Part shown: positions 11,501-23,008 of the stretch, piece by piece
Layout: each line of letters begins with the position of its first letter
Numbering within the stretch: the stretch's first letter is position 1
Source: Rhineura floridana
Taxonomy: Eukaryota > Chordata > Lepidosauria > Squamata > Rhineuridae
Length of the DNA stretch: 64,000 bases
NCBI RefSeq assembly: GCF_030035675.1
Contig: NC_084482.1
Span: 231,293,943-231,357,942 of the forward strand
Direction of reading: 5' to 3'
Notes under the pieces: model-generated
Seen by the model: only the letters and a program-made list of their open reading frames with translations
What the model was told of the DNA's origin: nothing
Database searches by the model: none
Translations under genes and position numbers: made by a program

Positions 11501-12914
11501 AGGCAATGGCAAAGGAGGCAGGGAGGGGGTCAGGGGGCCTGCCGGCTGCGCCTCGAGGAACTTTCCCTCCCGCTCCACCCCGTGAGAAGTTCCACCGGAC
11601 AAACCCTCCCCCCGCCCTTTCGACGCTGTTCTTAACGCGAGCAGGAAGCCGCTCGGCCGCCCCCTCTGACCAGCCCCCCTTCCCTTTCACGCCCGGTCAG
11701 ACCCCCGCAGCGCCCCCTTTCCAGGGAAGCCGGATCGTGCTAAGCGGCGCGCCTGGGAGGGGGGCTGCCGGGGAAGGCGCCACGGGCTCCGCGTCAGGGG
11801 CTGTCCTGGGCCCTTCAGGGTCGGGGGCCCCTCCGGGCCGGGCTCGCTGACCTCCCCGCTTGAGCTGCGGAAGCCCGGCCGCCTGGGCGCTTGCTCCTGC
11901 TCCGGCAGACCCCGAAAGAGACAGGGAGAGAACTAGCCTGGCTCCCCGGTGGCGAAGGCAAGGCACTCTGCACGCACCCAGAGGCATCCTGTCCCCTGTT
12001 CCTGGGATCGGATAGAAACGCCTCCCGGGCCCTGAGCTCCGCTGGTCCTTGAGCCAAATTACCCCCCCCGCAGATCACTAGAATACCCAGTAGAGCCTCA
12101 CATGCACGCGCCCCCCTCCTTCCCACAAATGCCCAACCAGGTGCCCCAGCAAGGAAGCCCACAAGCAGGGCAGGAGGGACGCCAGTATTTATTTATTTGT
12201 CATTACATTCCTATCCCACCTTTCCTCCAAGCTGGCGTTCATGGTTCTCCCGTCCCCATTTTATCCTGACAACAGCCCTGTGAGGTAGATCACTGACGCC
12301 CAAGGTCACCCAGAGAGGGTCATGGCTGAGTGGGGATTTGAACCCTGGTTTCCCGGGTCCCAGTCCAACACTAACCACTACGCACACTGCCCTTTCCCTG
12401 TTGTTTGCCCCCCCCCGAATCTGGTATTCACAAGTGGGCTGCTCCTGAACCTGGAGGATCCTTTTTTTTAAGAATGGCCCTTGACTGACCTTTCTGTCCT
12501 CCCTGAATATGGTCTACTAATCCCCCTTCAAGGCCATCTAAGCAGAGAGGTCCGCAGGCTCAAGCCAACACAGCTCTCCGCCGCCTTTCCTTCCTTCAGG
12601 ATCCGCCCGGCGGCTTTGGAGCCAGAAAAAAACGGAAGCATCAAAAAAAACCCGAGCGCCCCGGCGTAGCCAACCTCGCAGGGTTGTTGTGAGTGGGCAA
12701 TAGGAGAGAAAGTGAGATCCTGAAGCAGGACGTGCCCTAAGCTCTTTAGAAGAAGAAGGCGGGGAGGCTGTTGTTGTGATGATGATGATGACGATGATAA
12801 CAATAATAACAGGAAGATAAGACGGCTCTCTCGGCCCGCCGCCTCCCTACCTGCCTGCAGGTGAGTCAGGGCCAGGCAGAGGCCCCACCAGGCCAGCCGG
12901 AGCCGAGGCCGCAT
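5510..12914 (-). CDS. DMB: MHC class II DM beta chain (last exon not found)
   Basis: Beta subunit of the DM heterodimer, which removes CLIP and edits peptides on class II molecules in late endosomes. Exons (- strand): 12914-12851 signal peptide; 9946-9662 beta1; 8571-8290 beta2; 8074-7958 membrane anchor; 5545-5510 tail. Every junction has GT/AG sites and phase 1, the class II pattern. Residues 1-21 are a signal peptide starting MRPRLRLAWW. Beta1 has Cys32, 56, 67 and 101 and sites NWT44 and NYS76. Beta2 is an Ig C1 domain (Cys139-Cys195) with DM-type VWGFYP and NGDWTYQ. The membrane segment is about 221-243. The tail has YAPI (251-254), a YxxPhi endosomal motif where human DMB has YTPL. The 261 residues read are close to human DMB (263), so only a tiny last exon is missing. 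Start chosen for its signal peptide; the frame is open upstream to 13331. Confidence 0.9.
6000..6095 (+). mobile_element. CR1 LINE 3' end
   Basis: Contains gatggccttataggcccc followed by the diagnostic CR1 terminus attctatgattctatgg. It lies between the solo LTR and DMB exon 5. Confidence 0.6.
6922..7758 (+). mobile_element. Solo LTR of an endogenous retrovirus
   Basis: An 837-base unit starts TGTGCC, ends AAAACA and is flanked by the same four bases, accc, at 6918-6921 and 7759-7762. A four-base duplication suits a gammaretrovirus-like (class I) source. A TATA-like ctatataagc lies near 7577 and AATAAA near 7693, placed as in U3-R-U5. Two similar stretches of about 37 bases at 7107 and 7216 look like a U3 repeat pair. 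No internal retroviral sequence adjoins it. It sits inside DMB intron 4 in the opposite direction to the gene. Fossil; moderate age judging by the intact ends. Confidence 0.75.
9012..9032. repeat. (TA)n microsatellite
   Basis: A run of about ten alternating TA units in DMB intron 2. Confidence 0.8.
9430..9535 (+). repeat. tRNA-derived SINE head
   Basis: A-box-like tagctgagtgggcacagagc, then gcatgcagacggtcccagat, B-box attcggtcccc and ggtggcatctccagg. The tail is not preserved. It lies in DMB intron 2. Confidence 0.6.
10415..10640 (+). repeat. 5S rRNA-derived SINE (5S-Sauria type)
   Basis: The head matches the internal promoter region of 5S rRNA (gatcttggaagctaagcagg followed by ggcctggttagt). 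A body (gaggaaggcagtgctaaacc) and a BovB-like 3' tail follow (accatgaaaaccctacgg, gggtcgccaaaagtcgtaat). A 5S head with a BovB tail fits the known squamate SINE class and is not a functional 5S gene. It lies in DMB intron 1. Confidence 0.8.
10757..11290 (-). mobile_element. BovB/RTE LINE, 3' part
   Basis: The - strand encodes the carboxyl end of an RTE-clade reverse transcriptase: MYGCESWTVKKADRRK, then VLEQIKPELSLEAK and MRRHDSLEKTIMLGK. It is 5' truncated and carries indels. It lies in DMB intron 1. The same region recurs at 27.8 kb and 63.5 kb, in the same orientation. Confidence 0.75.
11306..11437 (+). mobile_element. Fragment of an LTR family seen four times
   Basis: Matches the downstream part of the LTRs at 19.6, 33.6 and 42.3 kb (gcagggtaaaagcctgcttt, then cacgctggcaaactcgcatt and ctctctgctgctgtggtgct). 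Only part of the unit is present, next to the BovB fragment. Fossil. Confidence 0.55.
11440..11990. other. CpG-rich segment in DMB intron 1
   Basis: GC-rich with many CpG dinucleotides, unlike the AT-rich repeats beside it. No SXY module, TATA box or credible exon was recognised. Long open frames here look like composition artefacts. Confidence 0.45.
12190..12400 (-). repeat. tRNA-derived SINE
   Basis: On the - strand it starts with a tRNA-like head (gtagtggttagtgttggact), has a B-box-type gggttcaaatcccca, and continues into a body reading ctcacagggctgttgtcag. It lies in DMB intron 1. Confidence 0.6.
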
Positions 12915-13388
12915 CCTGGCGCCGCCGAAGCGAGCGAGCGAGCGAGCGAGGGAGGCGGCGCGGCGATGCCACTGGGCCCGCTTCTGCTCTGCGCGCCCGC
13001 CGGATCGGTCTCTCTCTCGCAGCTCTCCCCGAGGGCGCGGGGATCCACCCGGGAAGGGATCTTCTTCTGCACTGCTAAGAGTCGATCCCTCGTTAGGTCC
13101 CAAACTCGGACCCTCCTTCGGAGCTCCGCCGCGGGGGTCCCCCGTTCTCTTTATTTTGGGGTGGGGGGATCCCTTCTTCCGTCCAGGGCCGGTGCGGGGG
13201 GCTTCTCCAAGGGATCCCTGCTGGCAGTGGCAGAGAAGGAGAGCTGGAGCCCGGGAGGATCCCTTCTCTCTGCCGCCGCCCTGCGAGCCTGCGCGCGTGT
13301 GCGTGCCCGGAGGACCCACTTTGCCCTCCACCCCACGCTCGCCCCTACTGAAGAGGGGGAACCCCCCACTCGCTCACCCCGCGGGGAG

Positions 13389-13430
13389 CCAATGGGGAGG
13401 GCGGCCGCCTGCGCGTCATCAGTCGCCGGG
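13389..13430 (-). promoter_or_regulatory. Class II SXY (X1-X2-Y) module of DMB
   Basis: On the - strand an X1-like CCCGGCGACTGA is joined to X2 TGACGC. After 19 bases comes a Y box ATTGG at 13389-13393. In class II genes X1 binds RFX, X2 binds CREB and Y binds NF-Y, which together recruit CIITA. The surroundings are CpG-rich. The start codon is about 475 bases downstream, so the 5' UTR would be long for this family. An S box could not be placed. Confidence 0.65.
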
Positions 13431-13689
13431 CAAAGCGGAGCCTTCGGGGCGCCTCAGAGGGAAAGTGCGCGGCGAGCCGACAAGGGCCGGATCCCGCGGC
13501 GCAGGGGCCGGGCGGAGGTCGGGAGGAGCGCGGGGCGCTCCATGGTGTGGTCGTTACGTTATCTGAAGTGAGTATTCCAGTAACACCCACCCAGCACTGC
13601 AGACCAACATGTTCTCCAGCCATGAGGACTAGAATCTTACTTTGAAAGAAAGCTAAATTCTACTCAGGGTTGCTACAGTTACCAAATTA

Positions 13690-13830
13690 AGTTTTTACTG
13701 TTTTTTTTACTGTTTTTAAAATTGTAACTATCATGTTTCTGTTTTATTGTGTACGTCGCTCAGAGTGGCTGGACAACCAGCCAGATGAGCGACTAACAAA
13801 TTTAATAATAAATAAATAAATAAATAAAAT
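13690..13830 (+). mobile_element. L2-group LINE 3' terminus
   Basis: Ends with cgctcagagtggctggacaa and a run of (aaat) units, the usual 3' end of reptile L2-like LINEs. Non-coding. Confidence 0.5.
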
Positions 13831-14370
13831 GGTAACAGATGCACAAAGCTGTATCAATTTTTGAAAGTAGGAAGAACAGACCAGCCGCTGCATAGACGCC
13901 CCGCCCCCCAAAAGCCACCATGTTATAAAGTAAACATTGCCCCTGAGCGGATTCTGCCCTGATTTCCAGTCCAGCATAACTACAAAGGCGAGGAATTAAG
14001 ATGAACGTGGGGGGGGGGGCTTTTCCTACACCCAGAGAGTGAATACCAGTGAGGAAAGGGCGCCTCCTTTTGAAGCCATAGGAATACATCCTCTTATGGG
14101 GATAGATGAACCAACAGGAAACAAATCAATGGCTGTTCTTAAAATAAATTGGGAGGGATTCTGAAGGTCATCTAGTCCAACCCCATCCGACTCAGTGCGT
14201 CATCACCAGAATTTCATTTGTATGCTGTCTTTCCACAAAAAATTGTGCTCAGAGTGGCTTGCAACAAAGTGAGCAGCAATCACAAGAAACATCATAACAA
14301 CAAAAATAACAAAACAGGGACACAGCTGCAAATATGAGCAAAAAAATAATAATCCAACTTTGCTCCTGGA

Positions 14371-14410
14371 ACCCCCACCCCCACCCCACCCCACCCCACC
14401 CCACCCCACC
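14371..14410. repeat. CCACC-type tandem repeat
   Basis: About seven units of five bases (cccac). Strand-asymmetric pyrimidine tract. Confidence 0.8.
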
Positions 14411-15724
14411 GATGTTACTACCAGTCAGACTGCTGCCGCCGCCGCTCTTGCAAGGCTTCCAAAGGCAGTGGGCAGTGGGGGTCTTGCAGGGCCTTGCAGC
14501 TGCGGCACCCTGACAAACAGCCTGCAGGAGTTTCTGCACGACACCCGCTGTCTCTGTTCTGCTATCGAATGGCTCGTTGCATTGGGAATTTCCCGCTAAC
14601 GTTTAGCCCAAATCTGCTTCCCTTTGATTTCTGCTCCTGCAGTTCCATCCCCTCCTTCTGGAGCGACAGAAAGCGTCAATCCCCCCTCCCAGCCGCAGCT
14701 GATCCGCAGCGCTTGTTTTGCTATTGCTCTTTGTATTTTCCCATCATGCAAACAGCTGCGTCTCCTGCCCTAAAAGGAACACCAGTGAAATCGTGGCCAC
14801 TTTGGGGGTGCAGGGAGGGGAGGAGGCCGAAAGGAGGCTGAGCAGGCCAGGACTGGCAGGGCTAACGACTCCCATGATGCACGACGCGCCTTGCCCAGGC
14901 TCATGGATCAGGAGCGCTTTGTCTTAATGGAAGGTTAGCAGAACGATCCTCAAAAGGGATCCGACAGCGGCAGGCCTGGGCAGTCAGAACCAGCCCTCCC
15001 CTTCCCTCGGCTTCCTCTCGCCCACTTCCCCTTGGCTCGGGGCCCACCTTGGGCCTCTTGGCAAATCGCTTTCACTTTCGATGCTCAACCACTGGGCCAA
15101 GCCACTTCTCCAGAAAACAAGAGGATCAAGGCCTGCCTGGGCTGCGCTTGAGGAGGGGCCCGCAGGGTGCTGCCCGGCTTTAGGATGTGATCTCTCCCCT
15201 TCTCTCTCTTCGTGGCATTCCTTTGTCCAGAGCAGCCCAGCCCACCCCGAAAAGAAATGGTCACCCATCGCCTCTGGCCCTCCCCCCTTTAATGCAGCCC
15301 CCAGAAGGGTTCCCCCCAAGAAATGTGGCCCTCTGGCTGATAAAAGGGCCCCCAACCCTGCTTTAAGACACCCTGGGCTCCCCCTGATCTCACCACATAG
15401 AATCCCAGGAAGGAAACAAAACAGTCCAAAGGTTTGATTTGTTATATTTTTCCCAGAAAAGGATTTTATTGGACATCTGACATTATGAACAAGCCATAAG
15501 CTAAAATAAAAATATGCACCAAATTGTGCGAAATGGGTAACAGCCCCCCCAACTGCTCCCCCCTTCCCCCCGGTCTCTCTCTGTTTCATCCTACCTCTCT
15601 AGTCCTTGGGTGGGCCTCATGCGTCCCCCTCCCCTTTTAAATCTGGAAAGCATTTCACCACTGTTCATTGTGCAGCTCCTCACAACCAGCCTGCAAGGTA
15701 TTACTTGAAAAATGGAAATGGCCT

Positions 15725-15945
15725 GCCTTCAAGTCGATCCCAACTTATGGCAACCCTATGAATAGGGTTTTCGTGGTAAGCGGTATTCAGAGATGGTTTG
15801 CCATTGCCTCCCTCTGAGGCTGAGAGGCAATGACTGGGCCAGGGTCACCCAGGGAGCTTCATGGCTGTGTGGGGATTTGAACCCTGGTCTCCCAGGTCGT
15901 AGTCCAACACTCTAACCACTCCACACACTGGCTCACTAAGGTATT
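15725..15945 (-). repeat. tRNA-derived SINE with BovB-like tail
   Basis: On the - strand: head gtggagtggttagagtgttg, B-box gggttcaaatcc, body gaggcaatggcaaaccatct, and tail aaaaccctattcataggg then gggatcgacttgaaggcag. Nearly complete. Confidence 0.75.
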
Positions 15946-16436
15946 ACTTAGGCCCACCCTTAACAGCTGTGTGGTAGGGCAGAAATTCAACTGATGGTGA
16001 CCCTTTCCCTTGCTGAACATCCTGCATTTGCGGAGTTTAGAGCAGATGCTGGTATTATGGTCTTGGATTAGTTTCTACTGTTGCCCTGTTTGTCTGATTG
16101 GACATGGGCCTAGTTCTCATTGAGGAGGTCAGCCTTTGTCTCTGGATTGTACCACTTCAAATTGCAGGTGGGGTCCCACCGGACGGAACACTCAGCTAGG
16201 ACTTTCCCCTTGAATATAAGAACACCAGAGGAGCCCTGAAGCAGCCAAAGGGGCCCATCTAGTCCAGTGCCCTGTTTTCTCACAGTGGCCGAACCAGGTG
16301 CCTTTCCTGAGAAGCCTGATATGCCGGAGTGTTCTATATTGCAAAGGGATGTTGTTATGTGGAAGAGTGTTTCCATCATGCAAGGCCTCACTTAGTCTTA
16401 AGAAGCCTGTTCCTGGCACAGGTTTACCGCCTCAGA

Positions 16437-16690
16437 TGAGAATCATAGGGTTGGAAGGGACCTGTAGGGAGGGTCATCTAGTCCACCCTCTGCTCAATGT
16501 AACTCATTGTCAACCAAAATCTCCTTCCCCGCATTTTCCACTCTGTCATTTGGTTCCTAGTCCTGCCCTCTCTGAGCAACAGAGAACGAGTCTGGCCCAT
16601 CTTCTGCGTGGCTGAAAGCCCTTCAGATACTCAGGACAGCTGTGATGTCTCTTCTCCAGACTAAACATTGTCGACCATTCAGCATCTTCC
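16437..16690 (-). mobile_element. CR1 LINE 3' fragment
   Basis: The + strand shows the complement of the CR1 end (gaatcatagggttggaaggg, catctagtccaccctctgct) followed by CR1 3' UTR-like sequence. No open frame. Confidence 0.55.
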
Positions 16691-17780
16691 AGACCCCTCG
16701 CCATCCTGGGGTAATGCCCATTAGGACTGGTGGGGCAGAAGGCAGGAGGCCCAAGAGCAGCGGGAGCCAATTCCAGGGACCGAGGAGGCGGGGGCAGCTG
16801 GCTGAGAGCAGGCCGAGGTTAGTGAGGGAGAGTCCCATTTGCCCTAAAGGGCCACAGCCCCACTGCTGTGGAGGGACCCCCTCCTATCGCACCCTCCAGC
16901 TGGCCATCGCCAGAGCTGGAGCCACCGCTCCGGAGAACGGGCAAAGCATTTAGTCGGCAGAGCCCCTTGCTAACCATTGAGAGATGGCAAAATATTTGCA
17001 GCCGAGCGGAGGGTGGATGGAAGGACATCCTGGATGAAAATTAATGGGCTTTTCGGCAGGGCAGGACAACATGGAAATAAATTATTCTCCAAGGGGCATC
17101 AGCACAGGTTGTTTTGAAAAATTAAAGAAAGCAGAAAATGGAGAGGGATCCTGGGGATTAATTCTGCCCAGAACTACACCCGCTAGCCAGGAACTCTCCT
17201 CCTCCTGCTGCCACCACCATCCCTCCCCCCAGCCTAAGCTGAGGGATGGCAAGCAGTACTTTCTCACTCCAAGGGGAAGCACTCCGAACATGCTCAGAGG
17301 CAGTCATTGTATAATTGCTTCACAACTTCCAGGACTCAGCCCTGCCTGGCTGCACATTCCAAAAAATTGTATGGTACAGACCACTCCTGCCACAGGACTG
17401 TGCCATTTCACAAAGCTTGTGGGGATCCCCACGACTGAATGCCTGCCTGCGTAAAGAACAGAAGGGGTGGGGCAGAGGGAGCCCCTCTTTCTTTTTCCAT
17501 GAGGAGAGAGAATTTTTGGCATAGGGAGGAAATCCATCATAGGATCACCCCTTCCCCCTCCAAGCCAACCTCCTTGATCCAAACACGCAACATCATTCAG
17601 GCTGCTGTTCAAGGGATGGGGGGGGGGCAGAGGTTGAAAGCGCTTCCTGCCCCCAAATCAGACACTTGTTGACACTATGGCATATGGGGTAAGGCCCCAA
17701 ATAGGAGCGGGATGGAGGCCAGGGTTGGATGGGGGCCTCTTCCAACCCCCCACCCCACCTCCAGCAAAACAAATATTCAA
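16691..17780. other. Intergenic stretch, no gene seen
   Basis: Between the CR1 fragment and the DMA polyadenylation signal. The open frames here have no splice context or recognisable family, and I see no preserved repeat. Confidence 0.4.
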
Positions 17781-17786
17781 TTTATT
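17781..17786 (-). terminator. Candidate DMA polyadenylation signal
   Basis: AATAAA on the - strand, the first seen after the DMA stop codon. It would give a 3' UTR of about 700 bases. Confidence 0.5.
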
Positions 17787-18474
17787 GGAGCTACATCATA
17801 CTTCTAATCTAACATGTCCAAGAAACTCAGGGCTCTGTGTGTGTGTATTACACTTTAAAGTCCCAGCCTTTGTTGAACCCCCCCCTCCAGTGCCTAACAA
17901 ACCAAACTATGCTCCCTTCCTGGTAGGGCTGTGTTTCCATGAAAAAGGCAGAAGAAGATCTATACCTGGGACAAGAGGAGGACATAGAAGGATGACGATG
18001 TTGGTGTCAGTAGTGGGATTGGCAACCACATTATTTTAGTCCTGCAGGCATCATTCTCTGCTCCTGCCCTTCCCATGAGGAAATCCCCTTCTTTACCCCA
18101 CTGCTAGTTGGCACTCTCTGGCTGTACCTTCACAGAGCATCTGGGGGGAGGGTGGGGAAAAGGCACAGCCATGGAGTGGAAGAGCAGGCGGCCTGCAGCC
18201 CACCCCACCTCCCTGCAGCAAGGCCAAATGCCACTCCAGGAGGTGCGGTGGAGTCCACGAGTGGAACCTGGTTGGTGGAGGGGTGGGTTGGCGGGAAAGA
18301 CTTCCACAGCTCATTGTGAGCAAAAGAGCCTCCCTCTGCCCCACATACGATGGGGGGTGGTTTGGTAGCTAGGGGCAGTTCCAGTTGGGAGGATGTGTGG
18401 GGGTCGAGGACCCTAGCAGTCGATGCCACTTTCTCATCAGGGCCTCTTTCTCCATCAGGGCCACTCTCAAGGAT

Positions 18475-21400
18475 TCATTCTGAGGAAGAGAAAGAGCGAC
18501 GGGTGAAGACACAAGGAGGGCAGCAGTGGGTGGGACATTTGGGCGGGGTGGGGGTCCTGGCCTGCCCCTGCTCTCCCCTGCCCCTCCTGACTCTCACGAC
18601 ATAAGGGGGCAAAAGGAACATTCCTGTTTGCCCATGCAGCTCAATGCTGTCTGCACTGGGGGGCAGCCACTCGTCAGGGTTACAGCCAGAAGACTCTTCC
18701 CTCCCTTCCTGAGCTGTCCTGAGCTAGGTGGGCCCCAATGGTCGGACTGCGTCAGTATTGGGCAGCTGACAAGAAGGCACTAGGCAATCCCATCTCGGCT
18801 CACCTGTTTTGCTGGCTGCACGGGCCATGAGAGTGAGGACTACCCCTGTGATGATGAAGAGGATCCCCAGTCCGAAAGCGACACCACACAGGATGTTCTC
18901 CAGGAGCTCCGAGGCGATGGGATCTTTGGGGACTGCGGGAGGGTTGGGGGAGAGAGGTGAGAGGCAGAGGGTCAGTGGAGGGAGGGGTTGGGGACATTCG
19001 GGGTGGATGGGGGACAGGAGAGAAACTCACCCCAGAAAGCCACGGTGCTGAACTTGTCCCGGGGACTCCTGACAGTGCAACTGTAGATGTCTCCCTCCTG
19101 GGGGGTGACCTCTAAGTAGGAGAAGAGTTTGAAGTCCAGCACTTGCACGGGGTAGATCTGAGGGGTGGAGACCCCCTGGGTCACTGCCTGGTCGTGGTGT
19201 GCCCAGGTGAGGTTAGCCGAGGGCGGGAAGATGTTGGTCACAGAGCAGATGAGGGTGTTGGGCGTGCCCAGCTGGAGGGGCCGGAGGGTGAAGATCTCCA
19301 CCTGAGGGATACCTGTGGGGTGGAAGGGGGGTCAGGAGGAGCGGCCAACGCTTTGGGGCCTCCAAAGGTGCAACACAAAACGAAATGAAAATCACATGAC
19401 TGGCTCCAAGAACCACGAGGACATGGGAGTAGAAAAAGATCCAGAGGTGGCTCAGGCCAGTGGCCTGTCCAGGGCCAGCATCCTGTTCTGACTGTGGCCC
19501 ACCAGATGCCCATTGTGGGAAGCCCACAAGCTGGACCAGAATGAAAGGGCACTTTCTGTTGGAAGTGGGGCAAGAGCAACTCCTGGTTTGGTCTTTTGTT
19601 TGTGGTCCAGAGGGGAGATAGAGCTAGGGTCCCCCAGATGGAGAGGCTTGTTTACCTTTACCTGTGATGCTCTGACTGACTTCCTTCTGTCGCTAGACTG
19701 TGACGTCTTTAGGGAAGCTTACCTGCCCCTCCTCCTTCCGCCCTTTGACTGTCCAAGAGAACTAGGTGTGCCTTTCTATCTACTATGTATTTCTATAAAT
19801 AAAGTAGTTTTTCTTATTTTACCAAGTCTTAAGTCTCAGTGATCACAATGCAGGGTAAAAGCCTGCCACTTAGGTAAATGCACACACACGCTGGCACACT
19901 CGCATTCAGACCACTGCTACTCTCTGCTTAACAAATATACAAATTGACACAACAACACTCTGCCCCCTCCTGCGGCTTCCAGCCGCTGGTATTTGGAAGC
20001 ACATTGCCTCCAATCACAAGACTGTCACACTGATAATATGGGCTCACTCACACGCCTAAGAAGCTGAACTGCCCACTCAAGGGTCCGTCCCTCATTCTTG
20101 TTTTGTTTTTTAAGATGGCCAGCAAGAAAGACGGTGGGTGGCTTGGGAGCAGAGAGAGATGTCAAGGCTGCGGCAGCCTCTTCTGCGGAGACCCACAGAA
20201 ATGAAGGCTGCAGCGCCTGGCTAGACTGATCTGCTAGACCTCTGCTTGTGGGTCTCTCAGGCAGGCCGTCTGGTAGGTCACGTGAAGACAGGGCTAGATG
20301 GGCCCTCTTGGGCCTGACCCTGCAGGACAGCTGTGATGTTCTTCCTCATGCCTGGCTATCAGCCACAACAGCGAAGAGGTCGTCTGCCTCACCTTTTGCC
20401 TCGGGCATCATCACATATGTGTCCGAGAAGTTGGTGAGGATGTCCAGCACTTGTTGGCAGATGGAATTTTGCTGCTCAATTTGTTCCTTGGAGGTCCGGT
20501 TCTGCACCTCCGGCTGGAAATCGGGCAGGTGGGGGTGCCAGGCGTCCCCCAGGAAATCAAACCAGAACAGCTGCTCATCATCCAGGGTTTGGGACAGGCC
20601 AGAAAAGGGGTAGTCTTCCTGGCAAAAGAGCACCTCGGAAAAGAGATGAACGGGGTCCTCTGCGGATGAAAGACAGAGAGAGAGGAGTGGAGGATCCCAG
20701 GCCACAATGCATGCTGGGAATGCAGGGAGGAAGTGCCCTTTTATCCAGATCAGACTCTGGGTCCATCTAGTTCAGGATGCTGTCAATAAAGCTTCAGCAG
20801 TGTGTGTCCCTCTGGCTGTGGCTAAACAGACCATTTATAAGTCCAGAACTAGGAAACGTATTCAAAGTGCTGGTTTTGACCTAAAAAGCCTTATACGGCT
20901 CAGGACCCCAATACCTCAATGACCGCCTCTCCCCATAGGAACCAGCTGGCACCCTGCATTTGGCATCTGAGGCCCTACTTTGTGTGCCCCCTGGTCTTCT
21001 CAGTGGTGGCCCCATGCATATGGAATTTATTTATTTTATTTATTATTTGATTTATATCCCGCCCTTCCTCTCAGCAGGAGCCCAGGGTGGCTAACAGAAA
21101 CGCTTAAAACACTTTAAAACATCATAAAAAGACCTTAAAATACATTAAAACAAAATGTTAAAAACATTTTTAAAAATCTTTAAAAACATATTGTTTTTAA
21201 AAAAGGGTTAAAAACATTATTAAAGAAAACATATTAAAATCAATTCTAACACAGATGCAGACTGGGATAGGTCTCAACTTAAAAGGCTTGTTGAATGCTC
21301 TCCCCAGAGAGGCATGCCTGGCACCATCATTACTTACTTTTAGGTACCAAGCAATCTCTTCTCCCAGGCATTTGGCTCCTAATTTTGGAGGGAATTTGTA

Positions 21401-22942
21401 AGGCTCTTGATGTTATAGCCTCTTTTAAGGGTGTGGGTAGTTCCACCGTTGTTACATTTATGTGTTTTCACATTTTTGTTTTGTTCAAATTTTTACACTG
21501 GCTTTTAAACATTTTTGTTGATTGTAAGCCACATTTGTGAAGAAAAACAACTAACACATTTAATAAACAAACACATAAATAAATATTCAGCATGCATATT
21601 TTTAAACTCTATTATTTTTTTAAAAAATACCAAAATAAATAAATAAAAAGGAAACAATGAAGACCAATGTGCCTAGCAGTAGGAATCTAGGAGGGTGCCT
21701 TTGGGGCCCATCTAGCTCCACCACACCTACACTTCAGGGGGTCAGGCAAGAGTCTCTCTTCCTAGAGATGCTGCCAGTGGGGATTGAAGTGGGGACCTTC
21801 TGCATGCAAGCCAGATGCTCTCCTTCTGAGCTCCCTCAAGAGCATTCAGGAAGTGCAGTCGTGGGTGTGCGAGGGGCAGTTAGATAAGTTTAGACACTGG
21901 ACTTAACGGCGTTATTCTCCGCCCACACACAAAGAGGCACAGACACTCTTTAGATGCCAGTGTGTAAAGTTTCAATTACTTGGGGGGGGGGGAGCTGATG
22001 GGAGTCTGAGTCCAGCAACAGCTGCGGGGCCCAGCCCCGACTTACTTCAAAAGGTGGTGCAAGCCTGCTGCCCCACTGTGCATTTGGGGCCCTTCTGCCG
22101 AGGGAGGACCTGGTCTTCTGCCCTAAAGTCCTGTCCTGAGGGCACCATGACAAGGGGGAGGGGTGGAACTTCCTCTGTGCGAGAGCAGAGTGCTCCTGGG
22201 GGATTTCAAAGCACGTTCTCCCAATATAATCTGCCCCTCTCTCCCCTCCCCAGCACTCCCAGTTATGGACTGGGGATTATTAGGGGAAAATAGATTGGGG
22301 GAGAGCCAGGAGTAAACATCCTGAAATAATCAAATTGCTACTTAGCATAATGACATCAAAATTAAATCAACAAGAGTGGAGATGTTCAGAAGTATCCTAA
22401 TTCCAAAAGTGAAACCTGAAGAGCCTCAAAACTGAATTTTGTTTTCTTTCTCAGACTCCAATATTTGAGTGACGCTTTATCGGAGGTCCAACTAAGTCTG
22501 CCTAGAAGCCAAGCGCGCCTGCGAACCTGCAAAAGGCCCGTTGTCATCTGCAGGAAAACGGCAGCACCACCCGAGGCGTGCCTGCTTCAGTTCCCCAGGT
22601 GAGTCTGCCTAGGGTCTGCACCTGTACACGAGGGAGCATGAAATTGCCGGACTTAGACCTTCATTCCGCCTCTGGGCAGAGAGGCACGCGCCAGATTTAA
22701 CTGCCGAACAAATCACAGACTGTGAAAAAGCTGCCCTGGTCGAATTTCTGCCTGCTAGGCAGATGTTAAAAGTGAATGAACTCTGCCGGAGGAGCGGGGG
22801 GGAGGGGTCAACGCTAGAGAGGAGCTCATCAGGGGTCAGGGCAAATTAGGTCCTCTCCTTCCTCCAAAACGAAATGCACACACACACACACTTTGCTGCG
22901 CGCCCCTTGCACGAGCAGGAAGTGGGTGCAGCAGTCTCTCTC

Positions 22943-23008
<66 letters not shown>

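Noticed and set aside
12528-13331. A 267-codon - strand open frame over DMB exon 1
   Set aside because: Only the 64-base signal-peptide exon is supported; the rest crosses the donor site into intron 1 or is CpG-island leader.
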